Positions 8,375 through 18,099 of a stretch of DNA of 64,000 nt are shown here, piece by piece (the first letter of the stretch is position 1; every line of letters starts with the position of its first letter). A model generated the notes under the pieces. It was given only the letters and a program-made list of their open reading frames with translations. It was not told the DNA's origin and searched no databases. Source of the stretch: Crossiella cryophila (GTDB lineage Bacteria > Actinomycetota > Actinomycetes > Mycobacteriales > Pseudonocardiaceae); the NCBI RefSeq assembly GCF_014204915.1, contig NZ_JACHMH010000001.1, positions 9,994,142 to 10,058,141 on the forward strand. Reading direction: 5' to 3'. Both the position numbers and the translations under genes were made by a program.

Positions 8375-9166
8375 CTACGGCTGCTTGAACAGGTCCTCGA
8401 ACCAGGTCGGGGTGTTCTGCAGGTCGACCTTCTTGCCGCCGGCCACCACGGCCGGGGTGCCGGTGAAGCCGCCCGCGTCCTTGAAGCCGGGGTCGTTGTC
8501 CACGTTGGCGAAGGAGTCCTGCAGCGCCTGGTTGTTGGCGCCGTTGCGGATGTCGTTGGCGAAGTCCTCACCGGTCACGCCCAGGTCGCGGGCGAGCTGG
8601 ATCAGCTGGTCCTTGGTGTAGCCCGCGCCGTTCTCCTTGGGCTGCTTGCCGTAGAGGCTGGCGAAGAAGTCCGGGAACTTCTCCGGCGCGGCCTTGGCCA
8701 CGGCCAGGGCCGCGTTGGCCGAGTCCAGCGAGTAGCCCTCCGGCCTGGACAGCTTCACCAGCATCGGCAGCATGTGGTAGCGGACCTTCAGCTCACCGGA
8801 GTTCAGCTTGTCCTGGATCTGGCCGCCGAACTGCTTCTCGAAGCCGCCGCAACCGGGGCAGAGGAAGTCGGCGTAGAGGTCGACGGTGGCCTTCGCGGTG
8901 TCCTTGCCCGCGACCACGACCGCGTTGTCCCTTGTCACCGGGTAGGTCGGGTTGACCTGGACCTTGGGGATCGCGTTGGCGGTGACGGAGTTGTCGGTCT
9001 GCGCGGTGAAGTAGATGCCGCCGAAGATCGCGGCCGCGATCACCACGACCACCCCGACGCCCACCCACATCTTGGTGCGGTCGCTCTTGCGCGCCGACGC
9101 CATCGCCTTGGCCGCCGCGGCGGCATCCTGCTTACGCTTTCGCGCGTTGCGCTCGGCACCGCCCAC
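8375..9166 (-). CDS. Membrane-anchored DsbA-like thioredoxin-fold protein
   Basis: A 263-residue protein starting at a GTG (VGGAERNARKRKQ) with an AAGGGA site. A basic cytoplasmic stretch to residue 33 is followed by one transmembrane helix (residues 34-55, VGVGVVVVIAAAIFGGIYF). The rest is an extracytoplasmic DsbA/thioredoxin_4 domain with the active site C-P-G-C in DLYADFLCPGCGGFEKQF, and the cis-proline region GGFTGTPAVVAGGKK near the end. Such proteins form or isomerise disulfides in exported proteins. It is convergent with paaK, 3 bp apart. No partner VKOR or CcdA is in the window. Confidence 0.85.
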   Translation of the reverse strand: MGGAERNARKRKQDAAAAAKAMASARKSDRTKMWVGVGVVVVIAAAIFGGIYFTAQTDNSVTANAIPKVQVNPTYPVTRDNAVVVAGKDTAKATVDLYADFLCPGCGGFEKQFGGQIQDKLNSGELKVRYHMLPMLVKLSRPEGYSLDSANAALAVAKAAPEKFPDFFASLYGKQPKENGAGYTKDQLIQLARDLGVTGEDFANDIRNGANNQALQDSFANVDNDPGFKDAGGFTGTPAVVAGGKKVDLQNTPTWFEDLFKQP

Positions 9167-9500
9167 GTCTTGATCCCTTCCAGCGACGAACCGACCACCG
9201 TCCGGCGGTCTCGGCCGCAGCCTAATGGGACCCGGATGAGAACCCGGTGAGTCGAATCGCCTGCCCACTCTTCGGGTGAGCGCGGGCCGGTGATCGAGGT
9301 TTCATTGAATTACCGTCGGAACTTTCCGGCGGTGACCCGGCGAGTATGCGCGGATACCGCCGGACCAGCCTGAACTGCCTGTTTCGCGGCGGATCCGGAT
9401 TTCACAGCAACTGTTTATCAACAGCGGGTAGCGCCGGACCCGACTACCGCCGGGGGCACCCATTCCCTAGTACGGGTGACGACCTGCACACTCGGCGCAC
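9167..9500. other. Intergenic stretch with no recognised gene
   Basis: This region lies between the DsbA-like start and the hairpin behind the MFS gene. Reading frames in it are short, lack ribosome sites and show no family motif. The relatively AT-rich part around 9300-9345 may hold the promoter of the leftward DsbA-like gene, but no clear -35/-10 pair stands out. Confidence 0.5.
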
Positions 9501-9539
9501 ACGTGGGGGGCCGGTTGCGAGGGCGCCGGTCCCCCACGT
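9501..9539 (-). terminator. Hairpin downstream of the MFS gene
   Basis: Arms ACGTGGGGGGCCGG (9501-9514) and CCGGTCCCCCACGT (9526-9539) pair over 14 bp with one wobble around an 11-base loop, 10 bp after the MFS stop. There is no U-run, so termination strength is uncertain. Confidence 0.55.
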
Positions 9540-9548
9540 TCCCAAGTC

Positions 9549-10886
9549 TCAGGCCTCGGGCTGACGTGGTTTCCCGGCCACCCGCGTGCCCAGCGGCACT
9601 TCGGGCCCCTCGTCCAGGCAGCCGCACTCCGCGGCCACCGCGACACCCCGGTTCGATTCCGCCGCGGACTTCTCGGCCTGCTCGACCTTGCTCGGCAGGG
9701 TCTCCGGCGCGGCCAGCCACACCAGCGCGGCGAGCAGGCTCAGCAGGCCGGTGACCGCGAAGGCGGCCTGGTAGGAGATGGTCTCGGCGATCGCCCCGGC
9801 GACCAGCGGGCCGATGATCGCGCCGACGTCGGCGGTCATCTGGAACCCGGCCAGCACCGGACCGCCGCGGCCCCGGTTGCCGATCACGTCGGCGACCGCG
9901 GCGTTCTGCGGCGGGTTGAGCAGGCCCGCGCCCAGCCCGGCGACCAGGCAGGAGGCCAGGAACATCGGCACCGAGGTGGTGAAGCCCACCCAGATGGTGC
10001 CGATGGCGGAGATGACCAGGCCGATCAGCACCAGTGGTTTGCGGCCCTGCCGGTCGGCCAGCCAGCCTGCCAGCAACAGCATGGCCGCGTTGCCCACCGC
10101 GAAGACGGTCATCGCCCAGCCGGCCATGCTGGGCTGTTGCAGCAGCACCGCGGAGACGAACAGCGGGATCAGCGAGACCCGGACGCCGAAAACCGCCCAG
10201 CCGTTGGCGAAGCTGGAGGCCAGCGAGGCCACATAGGCGCGGTGCTTGAGCGCCTCGCGCACGGTGAGCACCGGGCCGTCGTCCTTCACCGGCGCGGCCA
10301 GGGTGGAGCGGCGCAGGAACAGCCAGGCCACGAAGGCGGCCAGCACCAGCGCGGCGGCGTAGCCGAGGAAAGGCAGCTTGAGCGAGATGGACACCAGCAC
10401 GCCGCCGAAGATCGGCCCGATCACGTTGCCCAGCAGGAATCCGGTGCCCCACAGCCCGGAGGCGCGGCCGCGCAGGTGCGGCGGGCTGAGCCGGACCAGC
10501 AGGGCCACCGCGGACACGGTGAACATGGTCGACCCGGTGCCGCCGAGGGCGCGGAAGAGCAGCAGCTGCCAGTAGGAGTCGGCGAAGGCGCAGGCGCCGG
10601 TGGACAGCGCGACGATCAGGATGCCGATCAGGTAGATCGGGCGTTCGCCGAACCTGGTCACCAGCCTGCCGCTGACCGGGGCGAAGGCCAGCCGCATGAA
10701 GGCGAAGGCGCTGATCACGATGGAGGCCGCGGTGACGCCGACGTCGAAGCTGGCGGCGTAACTGGGCAGGGCGGGGGCCAGGATGCCGAAGCCGATCGCG
10801 ATCACGAAACTGGCCACGACCAGCACCCAGACCTCGGCGGGTAACCGCTGTGCGCTCTGGTCGGTGGTCTCCTCGGCCGAACGCAC
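9549..10886 (-). CDS. Major facilitator superfamily exporter (drug-efflux type)
   Basis: A 445-residue transporter with about twelve hydrophobic helices in two halves. The loop 2-3 signature is GRLVTRFGERPIYLIG (near residue 78), repeated in the second half as GWLADRQGRKPLVLIG (near 270). The DHA-type motif GLGAGLLNPPQNAAVADV is near 320. The GTG start has a GGAGGC site. The C-terminal 40 residues are polar with a CGC motif and are cytoplasmic. A 5-bp inverted repeat just upstream suggests control by an unlinked repressor. The substrate is unknown. Confidence 0.9.
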   Translation of the reverse strand: MRSAEETTDQSAQRLPAEVWVLVVASFVIAIGFGILAPALPSYAASFDVGVTAASIVISAFAFMRLAFAPVSGRLVTRFGERPIYLIGILIVALSTGACAFADSYWQLLLFRALGGTGSTMFTVSAVALLVRLSPPHLRGRASGLWGTGFLLGNVIGPIFGGVLVSISLKLPFLGYAAALVLAAFVAWLFLRRSTLAAPVKDDGPVLTVREALKHRAYVASLASSFANGWAVFGVRVSLIPLFVSAVLLQQPSMAGWAMTVFAVGNAAMLLLAGWLADRQGRKPLVLIGLVISAIGTIWVGFTTSVPMFLASCLVAGLGAGLLNPPQNAAVADVIGNRGRGGPVLAGFQMTADVGAIIGPLVAGAIAETISYQAAFAVTGLLSLLAALVWLAAPETLPSKVEQAEKSAAESNRGVAVAAECGCLDEGPEVPLGTRVAGKPRQPEA

Positions 10887-10904
10887 GCTGCCTCCATGAT
10901 CTTC

Positions 10905-10919
10905 GTTAGCGTCACTAAC
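10905..10919 (-). promoter_or_regulatory. Inverted repeat in the MFS promoter region
   Basis: GTTAG-CGTCA-CTAAC lies 19 bp upstream of the MFS start. It resembles the short palindromes bound by TetR or MarR regulators of efflux pumps, but no regulator gene is adjacent. Confidence 0.5.
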
Positions 10920-10987
10920 TAAGCGCTCAGAGGATAAGCGATCTCGGCAAAGGGTTATTCCTTGTCACGCAACGGATTCGGTTGCTC

Positions 10988-12115
10988 TCAGCCGGTGACG
11001 GAGCGGCCGCGCCAGGTCGCGGTGCCGCGCAGCACCTGACCGACGCCTGCGGCCAGCGTGCTGCCCAGCGCGGCCCAGGACAGCGGCGCGAGCACCGCGG
11101 GCGCGACGGGCTGGCCGAAGAACCGGGCGAAGATCAGGTGCCCGTAACTCTGCGCGGCCCAGCCGAGCAGCCCGGCCAGCGCGATCCGCCGGTCGCGGCG
11201 CAGCAGGCCGGTGACCGCCGCGATCGGCGGGGTGAGGCCGAAGACCAGGCTCACCACGGCCCCGGCGGCCAGCACCGGCACACTGCCGCCGCTGCCGACC
11301 ACGAAGCTCTTCCGCAGCGAGCGCCAGAGCTGGCCGAACCCGTCGTGGCCCTGGGCGACCAGCTCGGCGGTGGCGTCCACGATCAGCACCCGCCCGCCAG
11401 TGTCCCGGACCCTGGTGCCCAGGTCGACGTCGTCCGCGGTGGACCCGGCCAGCGCGGACCAGCCGCCGATGCGGTCGTAGGCGGTGCGGCGCAGCAGCAG
11501 GCACTGGCCGATGGCGAGCACCCGCCTGGTGTCGCTGTTGGGCGGGATGACCTCGAACATGGCCACCGTGGCCGCGGGCGCGAGCAGGCCGGCGCCCGCG
11601 CCACGGCGCATCCCGCCGGGGCTGGACACCAGGTCGGCGCCACTCGACTCGGCGGCGGCCAGCAGGCGGCCGAGCAGGTCCGGTCCGGCCACGCCGTCGG
11701 CGTCCATGAACAGCAGCCACTCCGGCTCACCCGCGGCACGCACCCCGGCGGCCATCGCGGCCACCTTGCCGGACCAGCCCGGCGGCGGGCCCTCACCGCG
11801 GACCAGGGTGACCCGCTGGTCCTGCGCGGCCTGGGCGGCGACGATCGCCGCGGTGCGGTCGGTGGAGGCGTCGTCGACCACCACGATCCGCAGGTCCGGG
11901 TGGTGCTGGGCACGCAGTGCGGCCACCCCTCGGCCGATGGTGTGCTGCTCGTCCCTGGCCGGGATGATCACGGCCACCTCGGCCGGGCGGTCCAGCGGCT
12001 CGACTGGCAGCGGGGCGACCTTGCGGATGACCCGCGCGTAGTTGGCGATCCGGCCCACCGCCAGTGCGGCCACCCCGATCGCCAGTCCGGCGCCGATCCG
12101 GCCCAGTGCGCTCAT
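10988..12115 (-). CDS. Membrane glycosyltransferase family 2 (HpnB-like)
   Basis: A 375-residue protein. An N-terminal hydrophobic anchor is at residues 5-22. A GT2 domain follows with VAVIIPARDEQHTIG, the UDP-binding VVVDDASTDRT, the metal-binding MDADGVAGPD and the acceptor-loop motif STADDVDLGTRVRDTGGRV. Two or three hydrophobic segments follow at residues 265-360. Hopene-associated glycosyltransferases (HpnB) have this layout, but no hopanoid genes are nearby, so the acceptor is open. The ATG at 12115 is 33 bp from the divergent hrpB start and both lack clear ribosome sites. Confidence 0.82.
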   Translation of the reverse strand: MSALGRIGAGLAIGVAALAVGRIANYARVIRKVAPLPVEPLDRPAEVAVIIPARDEQHTIGRGVAALRAQHHPDLRIVVVDDASTDRTAAIVAAQAAQDQRVTLVRGEGPPPGWSGKVAAMAAGVRAAGEPEWLLFMDADGVAGPDLLGRLLAAAESSGADLVSSPGGMRRGAGAGLLAPAATVAMFEVIPPNSDTRRVLAIGQCLLLRRTAYDRIGGWSALAGSTADDVDLGTRVRDTGGRVLIVDATAELVAQGHDGFGQLWRSLRKSFVVGSGGSVPVLAAGAVVSLVFGLTPPIAAVTGLLRRDRRIALAGLLGWAAQSYGHLIFARFFGQPVAPAVLAPLSWAALGSTLAAGVGQVLRGTATWRGRSVTG

Positions 12116-12148
12116 GCGGCCGAGTGTGCCAGGGCAGACTGTGCCCTT

Positions 12149-14542
12149 GTGGAGCTGCCCGACCTGCCGGTTCGCCCGGCGCTGCCGGAGATCGTCGCGA
12201 CGCTGACCGCGCATGGGGCCGCGGTGCTGGTCGCGCCGCCGGGCACCGGCAAGACCACCCTGGTGCCGCTCGCGCTGGCCGCGGACGGGGCCAGGGTCGT
12301 GGTGGCCGAACCGCGGCGGCTGGCCGCGCGGGCGGCCGCGGCCCGGATGGCCCAGCTGCTCGGCGAGCCGGTCGGGGAGACGGTGGGCTACGCGGTGCGC
12401 GGGGACCGCAAGCGCTCGGCGCGCACCCGGATCGAGGTGGTGACCTCCGGGCTGCTGGTGCGGCGGCTGCAGAACGACCCCGAACTGTCCACTGTGGACA
12501 TCGTGGTGCTGGACGAATGCCATGAGCGGCACCTGGACGCTGATCTGCTGCTCGCGCTGCTGCTGGACGCGCGGGCCGGACTGCGCGAGGACCTGCGGTT
12601 GCTGGCCACCTCGGCCACGGTGGCCGCCGAGCAGGTGGCCGGGCTGCTCGGGGACGCGCCGGTGATCCGGGTGGACGCGCGGACCTTCCCCACGCAGACG
12701 CGGTATCTGCCGCCGGTGCGCGGGCAGCGGATCGAGCAGGCGGTGGCGCAGGCGGTGCGGGTGGCGCTGGCCGAGGGCGACGGGGACGTGCTGGCCTTCC
12801 TGCCGGGGGTCGGCGAGATCAACCGGGTGGCCGCGGCGCTGTCCGGGCTGGACGCGGACGTGCTGCCGCTGCACGGCAGGCTGTCCTCGGCCGCGCAGGA
12901 CGCGGCGTTGCGGCCGGGGCCGCGGCGGCGGGTGGTGCTGGCCACCGCGGTGGCCGAGTCCAGCCTGACTGTGCCGGGGGTGCGCGCGGTGGTGGACGCC
13001 GGGCTGGCCCGGGTGTCCACTGTGGACCATCGGCGCGGGATGTCAGGGCTGGTGACCACCAGGGTGTCCGCGGCAGTGGCCGAACAGCGCGCCGGCCGGG
13101 CCGGGCGGGAGGCGCCGGGCCGGGTCTACCGCTGCTGGCCCGAGCACGAGCAGTCCGCGCTGCCGCGTTATCCCGAACCGGAGATCCGGCTGGCCGACCT
13201 GACCCGGCTGGCCCTCGAACTGGCCGTGTGGGGCACGCCGGACGGCTCCGCGCTGTCCTGGTGGGACCAGCCCCCGGCCGGTGCGCTGGCCGCGGGCCGG
13301 ACCGTGCTGCACGCGCTGGGCGCGCTGGACGCCGATGGCGAACTCACCGCCCGCGGCCGGGAACTGGCCGAGCTGGGCACACATCCGCGTTTCGCCAGGG
13401 CCCTGGTGGACGGTTCGCGGCGGGTCGGGTCGCGACGGGCGGCGGAGGTGGTCGCGGTGCTCGACGACGACACCCTGGCCGCCTCGGCGGACCTGACCGC
13501 CTCCCTGCGACGGCTGCGGAACGAACGTGGACCGGCGAGCAGCCGGTGGCGGCGGGAGGCGGACCGGCTGGCCCGCTCGCTGCCGGAAACCCCTGGCGGC
13601 AAGGACGATCCCGCGTTGATCGCGGCGCTGGCCTATCCGGAACGGTTGGCGCGCAAGCGGTCCGGGCAGACCGGGGTGTACCTGATGGCCGGGGGCACCG
13701 CGGTGGAGCTGCGCGGGGACGGCGACGGGCTGGGCGAGGCGGAGTGGCTGGCGGTGGCGGTGGCCGACCGGGAACCTGGCCGCACGCACGGACGGATCCG
13801 GCTGGCCGCGGTGGCCGATGAGGCCCTCGCCACCTCGGCCGGGGCGAGTCTGCTGTCCACTGTGGACGAGATCGGCTGGGCGGACGGCGATGTGGTGGCC
13901 AGGCGGGTGCGGCGGCTGGGCGCGATCACCCTGTCGGACAAGCCATTGCGCGAGCCGGACCGGGCCGCGGTGCAGGCGGCGCTGACCGAGGGGTTGCGCA
14001 AGGAGGGGCTGGGCCTGCTGCGCTGGACGCCCGATTCCCGCGGGCTGCGGCAGCGGCTGGCCTTCCTGCACCAGGTCCTCGGCGAACCGTGGCCCGCGAT
14101 GGACGAGGAAGTCCTGCTGGCCGGACTGGACAGCTGGCTCGGCCCGGAGCTGACCAGCGCGCGGCGGCGGGCCGACCTGGCCAAGGTGGACGCCGGGCAC
14201 GCGCTGCGCCGGTTGCTGCCCTGGCCGGTGGCCGGGCGGCTGGACGAGCTGGCCCCGGAACGGATCGCGCTGCCCTCGGGCAACCGCGCCCGGCTGGACT
14301 ACGGCGAGGCGACCCCGGTGCTGCCGGTCAAGGTGCAGCAGGCATTCGGCTGGACCAGCACCCCGCGGATCGCCGACGGCCGGGTGCCGGTGCTGCTGCA
14401 CCTGCTCTCCCCGGCCGGTCGCCCGGCCGCGGTCACCAGTGACCTGGAATCCTTCTGGCGCAACGGATATCCGCAGGTCCGGGCCGAACTGCGCGGGCGC
14501 TACCCGAAGCACAAATGGCCGGAGGACCCGTTCAACCCCTGA
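12149..14542 (+). CDS. hrpB: ATP-dependent helicase HrpB
   Basis: A 797-residue DEAH-family helicase, close to the usual 800. Motif I is APPGTGKTT (near residue 32). Motif II is VVLDECHERH (near 118), with C where DEAH/DEFH is usual. Motif III SATVAA, motif VI QRAGRAGR and the GTPDGSALSWWDQPP winged-helix region follow. The HrpB C-terminal domain contains LPSGNRARLDYGE and the terminal YPKHKWPEDP typical of the family. The GTG start at 12149 gives a short N-terminus before motif I; the longer frame is antisense to the glycosyltransferase. The 3' end overlaps the convergent LAL regulator by 11 bp. Confidence 0.93.
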   Translation: MELPDLPVRPALPEIVATLTAHGAAVLVAPPGTGKTTLVPLALAADGARVVVAEPRRLAARAAAARMAQLLGEPVGETVGYAVRGDRKRSARTRIEVVTSGLLVRRLQNDPELSTVDIVVLDECHERHLDADLLLALLLDARAGLREDLRLLATSATVAAEQVAGLLGDAPVIRVDARTFPTQTRYLPPVRGQRIEQAVAQAVRVALAEGDGDVLAFLPGVGEINRVAAALSGLDADVLPLHGRLSSAAQDAALRPGPRRRVVLATAVAESSLTVPGVRAVVDAGLARVSTVDHRRGMSGLVTTRVSAAVAEQRAGRAGREAPGRVYRCWPEHEQSALPRYPEPEIRLADLTRLALELAVWGTPDGSALSWWDQPPAGALAAGRTVLHALGALDADGELTARGRELAELGTHPRFARALVDGSRRVGSRRAAEVVAVLDDDTLAASADLTASLRRLRNERGPASSRWRREADRLARSLPETPGGKDDPALIAALAYPERLARKRSGQTGVYLMAGGTAVELRGDGDGLGEAEWLAVAVADREPGRTHGRIRLAAVADEALATSAGASLLSTVDEIGWADGDVVARRVRRLGAITLSDKPLREPDRAAVQAALTEGLRKEGLGLLRWTPDSRGLRQRLAFLHQVLGEPWPAMDEEVLLAGLDSWLGPELTSARRRADLAKVDAGHALRRLLPWPVAGRLDELAPERIALPSGNRARLDYGEATPVLPVKVQQAFGWTSTPRIADGRVPVLLHLLSPAGRPAAVTSDLESFWRNGYPQVRAELRGRYPKHKWPEDPFNP

Positions 14543-17021
14543 GCAGGTGCGCGGCCAGCGCGGTGCGTGAGGGCAGGCCGGTCTTGGCCAGGATGTTGGA
14601 CACGTGCGTGGTCACCGTGCGCTCGCTCAGCGCCAGCCGGTCCGCGATGGTCCGGTTCGTGCAGCCCTGGCTGACCAGCCCGGCGACCTGGTGCTCCCGC
14701 GCGGTCAGCTCGCCCGGCGCCACCCGGCCCGCCGCCCTGGACACCCGGCGGCCGAGTCCGCGCTGCACCCGGATGGTCTGCTCCAGCAACCGGTTCGCCC
14801 CGCAGGCGGCGAACAACTCGCTGGCCCGCTCCAGCTCGCCCAGCGCGGCGGCCCGCTCGCCGAGACCGGCCAGCGCCATGCCCGCGACCAGGTGCGCCCT
14901 GGCCAGCCCCGGCCGCAACGGGGTGCGGGCGAACCCCTGCACCGCCTCCCCGGCCAGTCGTGCCGCCGCACTCCGTTCGCCACCGGCCAGCAGCAGCCGC
15001 GCCTCGGCCAGCAGGGCGTAGGCCAGTGCGCCCGGTTCGTTCGCGGCGGCCCGGCAGCGGCGGGCCCAGTCCGCGGCCTCGACCGGATCGCCGCGGCGCA
15101 GCGCGCTCTCGGTGAGCTGCTCCAGGTGCGGGGCCAGCAGGTTGTCCCGCACCTCGGCCAGGAAGTCCGCGGGCACCGGCAGGTCCATCGCCCGGCGCGC
15201 CTCGGCCAGCTGCCAGCGCACCTGGGCCCACCACGGGTGATCACCGGCCGGGGCCAGCTCCTCGGCCTGCTCGGCGAAGCCCAGCGCGGCGACCAGGTCA
15301 CCGCGTTCCCCGGCCAGGTAACCACGCAGCATCAGCGCGTAGGCCAGCACCGGCGGCCTGCCGATCCGCCCGGCCAGCTCGGCCGCCTCGGCCAGGTTGA
15401 CCTCGGCCAGCGCCCACTCCCCGGCGAGCACCTGGCCGAAGGCCGAGCGCAGGTGCCCGCGCATCAGCACCAGCCGCTGCCCGGTGTCCCTGGCCACCTG
15501 GTGCATCCGCTCGCCCAGCCTGCGCGCGTCGGCGAACCGGCCCAGGTGCAGCACGATGCCCACGCACTGCTCGGCGATCAGCAGCCAGTCGGCCAGTTCG
15601 GCCGTGGTGGCCTCGTCCACCAGCACGATGCTCTGCTCGACCGCGTCCTTGGCGGCCTCGATCGCGCCCGCGGTCCAGTGGTGGTAGGCCAGCAGCGAGT
15701 GGCAGGCCGCGTGGATCAGCGTGGCCGGTCTGGGCAACGGCGTGCCGAGCACCTGCCCGGCCAGCTCGACCGCGCCCTCGGGGTCCCCGGTGTTGTGCAG
15801 GGCGTAGGCCAGTTCCGCGCGCACCGCGGCCAGTTCCGCCGGATCGCCGTCCGGCCAGGTGTCCAGCACCCGGCGCAGCACCGCCCGCGCGGTCAGGTTG
15901 CGCCCGAACATCCGCTCCACCGCCGAGTACCGGATCACCGCCCTGGCCGCGATCGGCCCAGCCGAGCCCACCACCTCCTGGAACAGCCCCATGCCCTGCT
16001 CGGTGCGCCCGGCCGCGATGAGCACGTCGGCCAGTTCCAGCCGCACGTCCAGCGCCGGGCAGACCCGCTGCGCCGCGGTCAGCCACCGGGCCGCGGTGGC
16101 CGGTTCCCGGCCCCGCACCTCGCGCGCGGCCCGCACCAGCACCTCGGCCGCGCCCCGGTCACCAGGCCGGGCCGCGAACTCCAGCTGCCGGGCCCGTTCC
16201 GGCGCGGGCGCCCGCTGGGCCAGCAGCACCGCGGCCACCCTGCGGTGCGCCTCGATCCGCCAGCTGTGCGGGGCCGAGCCGTACACCAGCCGCCGCACCA
16301 CCGGATGCCGGAACTCCAGCACCGCCCCGTTCTCCCGCAACAGATCCGCGGCCACGGCGGCGTCCAGCGCCTGCCGCACCCGAGCGGGCAGGCAGTCACC
16401 GGCCGGCGCGACCAGGTCCGCGGTGATGGCCTCGCCGATGACCGCGGCCGCCCGCAGCACCAGCACGCCGGTCTCCCCCAGCCTGTCCACTTCGGACAGC
16501 AGCGCGGCCCGCACACCGGCGGCGGGTCCCTCGGCCAACGCCCTGAGGTAGCAGGGATTCCCGCCACTGGCCGCGTGCAGCTCGGCCAGCCGGGCCGGAC
16601 TGGCCGAGCCCACCAACTCACCGCACTCGGCCGGTGACAACGGTCCCAGCGCCACCCGGAGCCCGTCGACCTCGTCCAGCAACGCCTGCACCTCCGGCGC
16701 GAGCTGCCGTGGCCGGTAGCCGAGCAGCACGGTCAGCCGCAACCGGCCGGGAGTATGGATCAGCTTGTCCAGCAAGGCGAAGGTGTCCGGACCGGCCAGG
16801 TGCAGATCGTCCAGCAGCACCACCGGCGCCCCGGCCAGCCCGTCCCGCAGATCGGTGGCGAACGCCAGCTCCGGCACCGCCTGGCGGGCCCGGTTGAGCA
16901 GCGCGGTCTTGCCCAGCCACGGATCGCCGCTCACCTGCGCGAACCGGACCGCCCGGGTTCGTTGTGCGCCAAGGAAGGCAACCAGTTCGTCCAGCTCGCC
17001 GGAACGTCCTACCCAAGACAT
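14532..17021 (-). CDS. LAL-type LuxR transcriptional regulator (first of two paralogues)
   Basis: An 829-residue regulator with an N-terminal ATPase domain. The Walker A is loosely kept as GDPWLGKT (residues 32-39) and Walker B as VVLLDDLHLA (near 68). A long helical TPR-like middle follows, then a C-terminal LuxR helix-turn-helix (ELTAREHQVAGLVSQGCTNRTIADRLALSERTVTTHVSNILAKTG, near 767-812). At this size LAL proteins are usually pathway activators sensing a small ligand or maltodextrin-like signal. The ATPase domain is shorter than in its paralogue at 18100-20982, so nucleotide use may be weakened. It ends convergently with hrpB. Confidence 0.9.
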   Translation of the reverse strand: MSWVGRSGELDELVAFLGAQRTRAVRFAQVSGDPWLGKTALLNRARQAVPELAFATDLRDGLAGAPVVLLDDLHLAGPDTFALLDKLIHTPGRLRLTVLLGYRPRQLAPEVQALLDEVDGLRVALGPLSPAECGELVGSASPARLAELHAASGGNPCYLRALAEGPAAGVRAALLSEVDRLGETGVLVLRAAAVIGEAITADLVAPAGDCLPARVRQALDAAVAADLLRENGAVLEFRHPVVRRLVYGSAPHSWRIEAHRRVAAVLLAQRAPAPERARQLEFAARPGDRGAAEVLVRAAREVRGREPATAARWLTAAQRVCPALDVRLELADVLIAAGRTEQGMGLFQEVVGSAGPIAARAVIRYSAVERMFGRNLTARAVLRRVLDTWPDGDPAELAAVRAELAYALHNTGDPEGAVELAGQVLGTPLPRPATLIHAACHSLLAYHHWTAGAIEAAKDAVEQSIVLVDEATTAELADWLLIAEQCVGIVLHLGRFADARRLGERMHQVARDTGQRLVLMRGHLRSAFGQVLAGEWALAEVNLAEAAELAGRIGRPPVLAYALMLRGYLAGERGDLVAALGFAEQAEELAPAGDHPWWAQVRWQLAEARRAMDLPVPADFLAEVRDNLLAPHLEQLTESALRRGDPVEAADWARRCRAAANEPGALAYALLAEARLLLAGGERSAAARLAGEAVQGFARTPLRPGLARAHLVAGMALAGLGERAAALGELERASELFAACGANRLLEQTIRVQRGLGRRVSRAAGRVAPGELTAREHQVAGLVSQGCTNRTIADRLALSERTVTTHVSNILAKTGLPSRTALAAHLLRG

Positions 17022-17173
17022 GACTCCCCCTCACCCCCACCGTATCGAGTGGACACACCGGGGCCGGGAGTCCTTTAGGGCAGACAAACGGTCATACGCA
17101 CTTCCTACGACCCGCTGAGTCCGCCGAACCCGGTTTGCTGGCGCGGTCACCCGTGACCACCGAAGGGCAACCC

Positions 17174-18094
17174 GTGCGCAAGCCGAACAAGATCCTGCTC
17201 ACCGCGCTGACCGCGGTCTGTCTGCTGGCGGCGGGCGCCCAGGTCAGCGCCACCGCCGAGCCCTCGGACGCGGGCACGCCGGTCAACACCTACCGGGACG
17301 CCTCCGGCAAGGTCACCGTGACCGTGTACGAACGGGTGGGCGCGGTGGCCGCGCACACCAGGGACCACCGGGTCACCATCCCGGACGCGGACATGGTCGC
17401 CGTCGGCGGCGGTGCGGTCGCGACGAACCAGGGCAACGGCGCGCTGCTCACCGCCTCCTACCCGCTGCCGGGGTTCACCGGCTGGGCGGCCAGTTCGAAG
17501 GACCACCACGCCGGCCAGCCGCACGGCCTGCGCGGCTACGTGATCGGGCTGAAGATCGCCGGGATGAGCGCGGACCAACTGCGCGCGCAGCTGAAGGTCA
17601 CCGAGGCCACCAGCGCGGTGTCCGCGCACCCGGAGGCCGAGGCGCCCAACCCCGGCGCGGACTCCTGGGCGCTGCTCGGCGGCGGCTTCACCATCCAGTG
17701 GACCGGCGCCGGCAACCTGGCCACCGCCTCCTTCCCGACCGGCGGCGAGACCTGGAAGGCCCGCGGCAAGGACCACAACCAGGGCGATCCGGCCAGGCTG
17801 GTCGCCTATGGCGTCTACCTCAACCGGAACCTGCCGGTCGGCCGGGTCGCCGGCAGTGTGCTGCCCGGCGGTTCCGCCTTCACCAACCAGCCGGAGGCGA
17901 CCGCGAACGTGGCCGAGGGCTTCGCGCTGACCGGCGGTGGCGCCGAGGTGCACTGGCAGGGCGTTGGCAACCTGCTGTGGAAGCTGGAGCCGGTGGCTGG
18001 CAGCTCGCGTGGCTACCGGGGCGCGAGCAAGGACCACGGCGGGGCCTCGCCTGCCGCGCTGACCGCCTGGGCGGTGGGCATCCGGCTGAGCTGA
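17174..18094 (+). CDS. Secreted protein with three GGG/KDH tandem repeats
   Basis: A 306-residue exported protein beginning MRKPNKILLTALTAVCLLAAG at a GTG with a GAAGGG site. A classical signal peptide is expected to be cleaved near ATA-EP (residues 26-30). The mature part holds three related units. Each has a GGG after a small hydrophobic strand, a T-A-S or W-K-L strand, then K-D-H followed by G-x-x-x-x-L-x-A/G-Y/W and a final G. The units lie near residues 86-138, 173-226 and 252-306. I do not recognise the domain; a beta-rich fold binding ligand through the KDH loops is plausible. It lies between two paralogous LAL regulators. Confidence 0.85.
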   Translation: MRKPNKILLTALTAVCLLAAGAQVSATAEPSDAGTPVNTYRDASGKVTVTVYERVGAVAAHTRDHRVTIPDADMVAVGGGAVATNQGNGALLTASYPLPGFTGWAASSKDHHAGQPHGLRGYVIGLKIAGMSADQLRAQLKVTEATSAVSAHPEAEAPNPGADSWALLGGGFTIQWTGAGNLATASFPTGGETWKARGKDHNQGDPARLVAYGVYLNRNLPVGRVAGSVLPGGSAFTNQPEATANVAEGFALTGGGAEVHWQGVGNLLWKLEPVAGSSRGYRGASKDHGGASPAALTAWAVGIRLS

Positions 18095-18099
18095 CCCGC

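Noticed and set aside
10982..12148. A long N-terminal extension of hrpB
   Set aside because: It is antisense to the glycosyltransferase; the HrpB family begins just before the P-loop and a GTG at 12149 fits.
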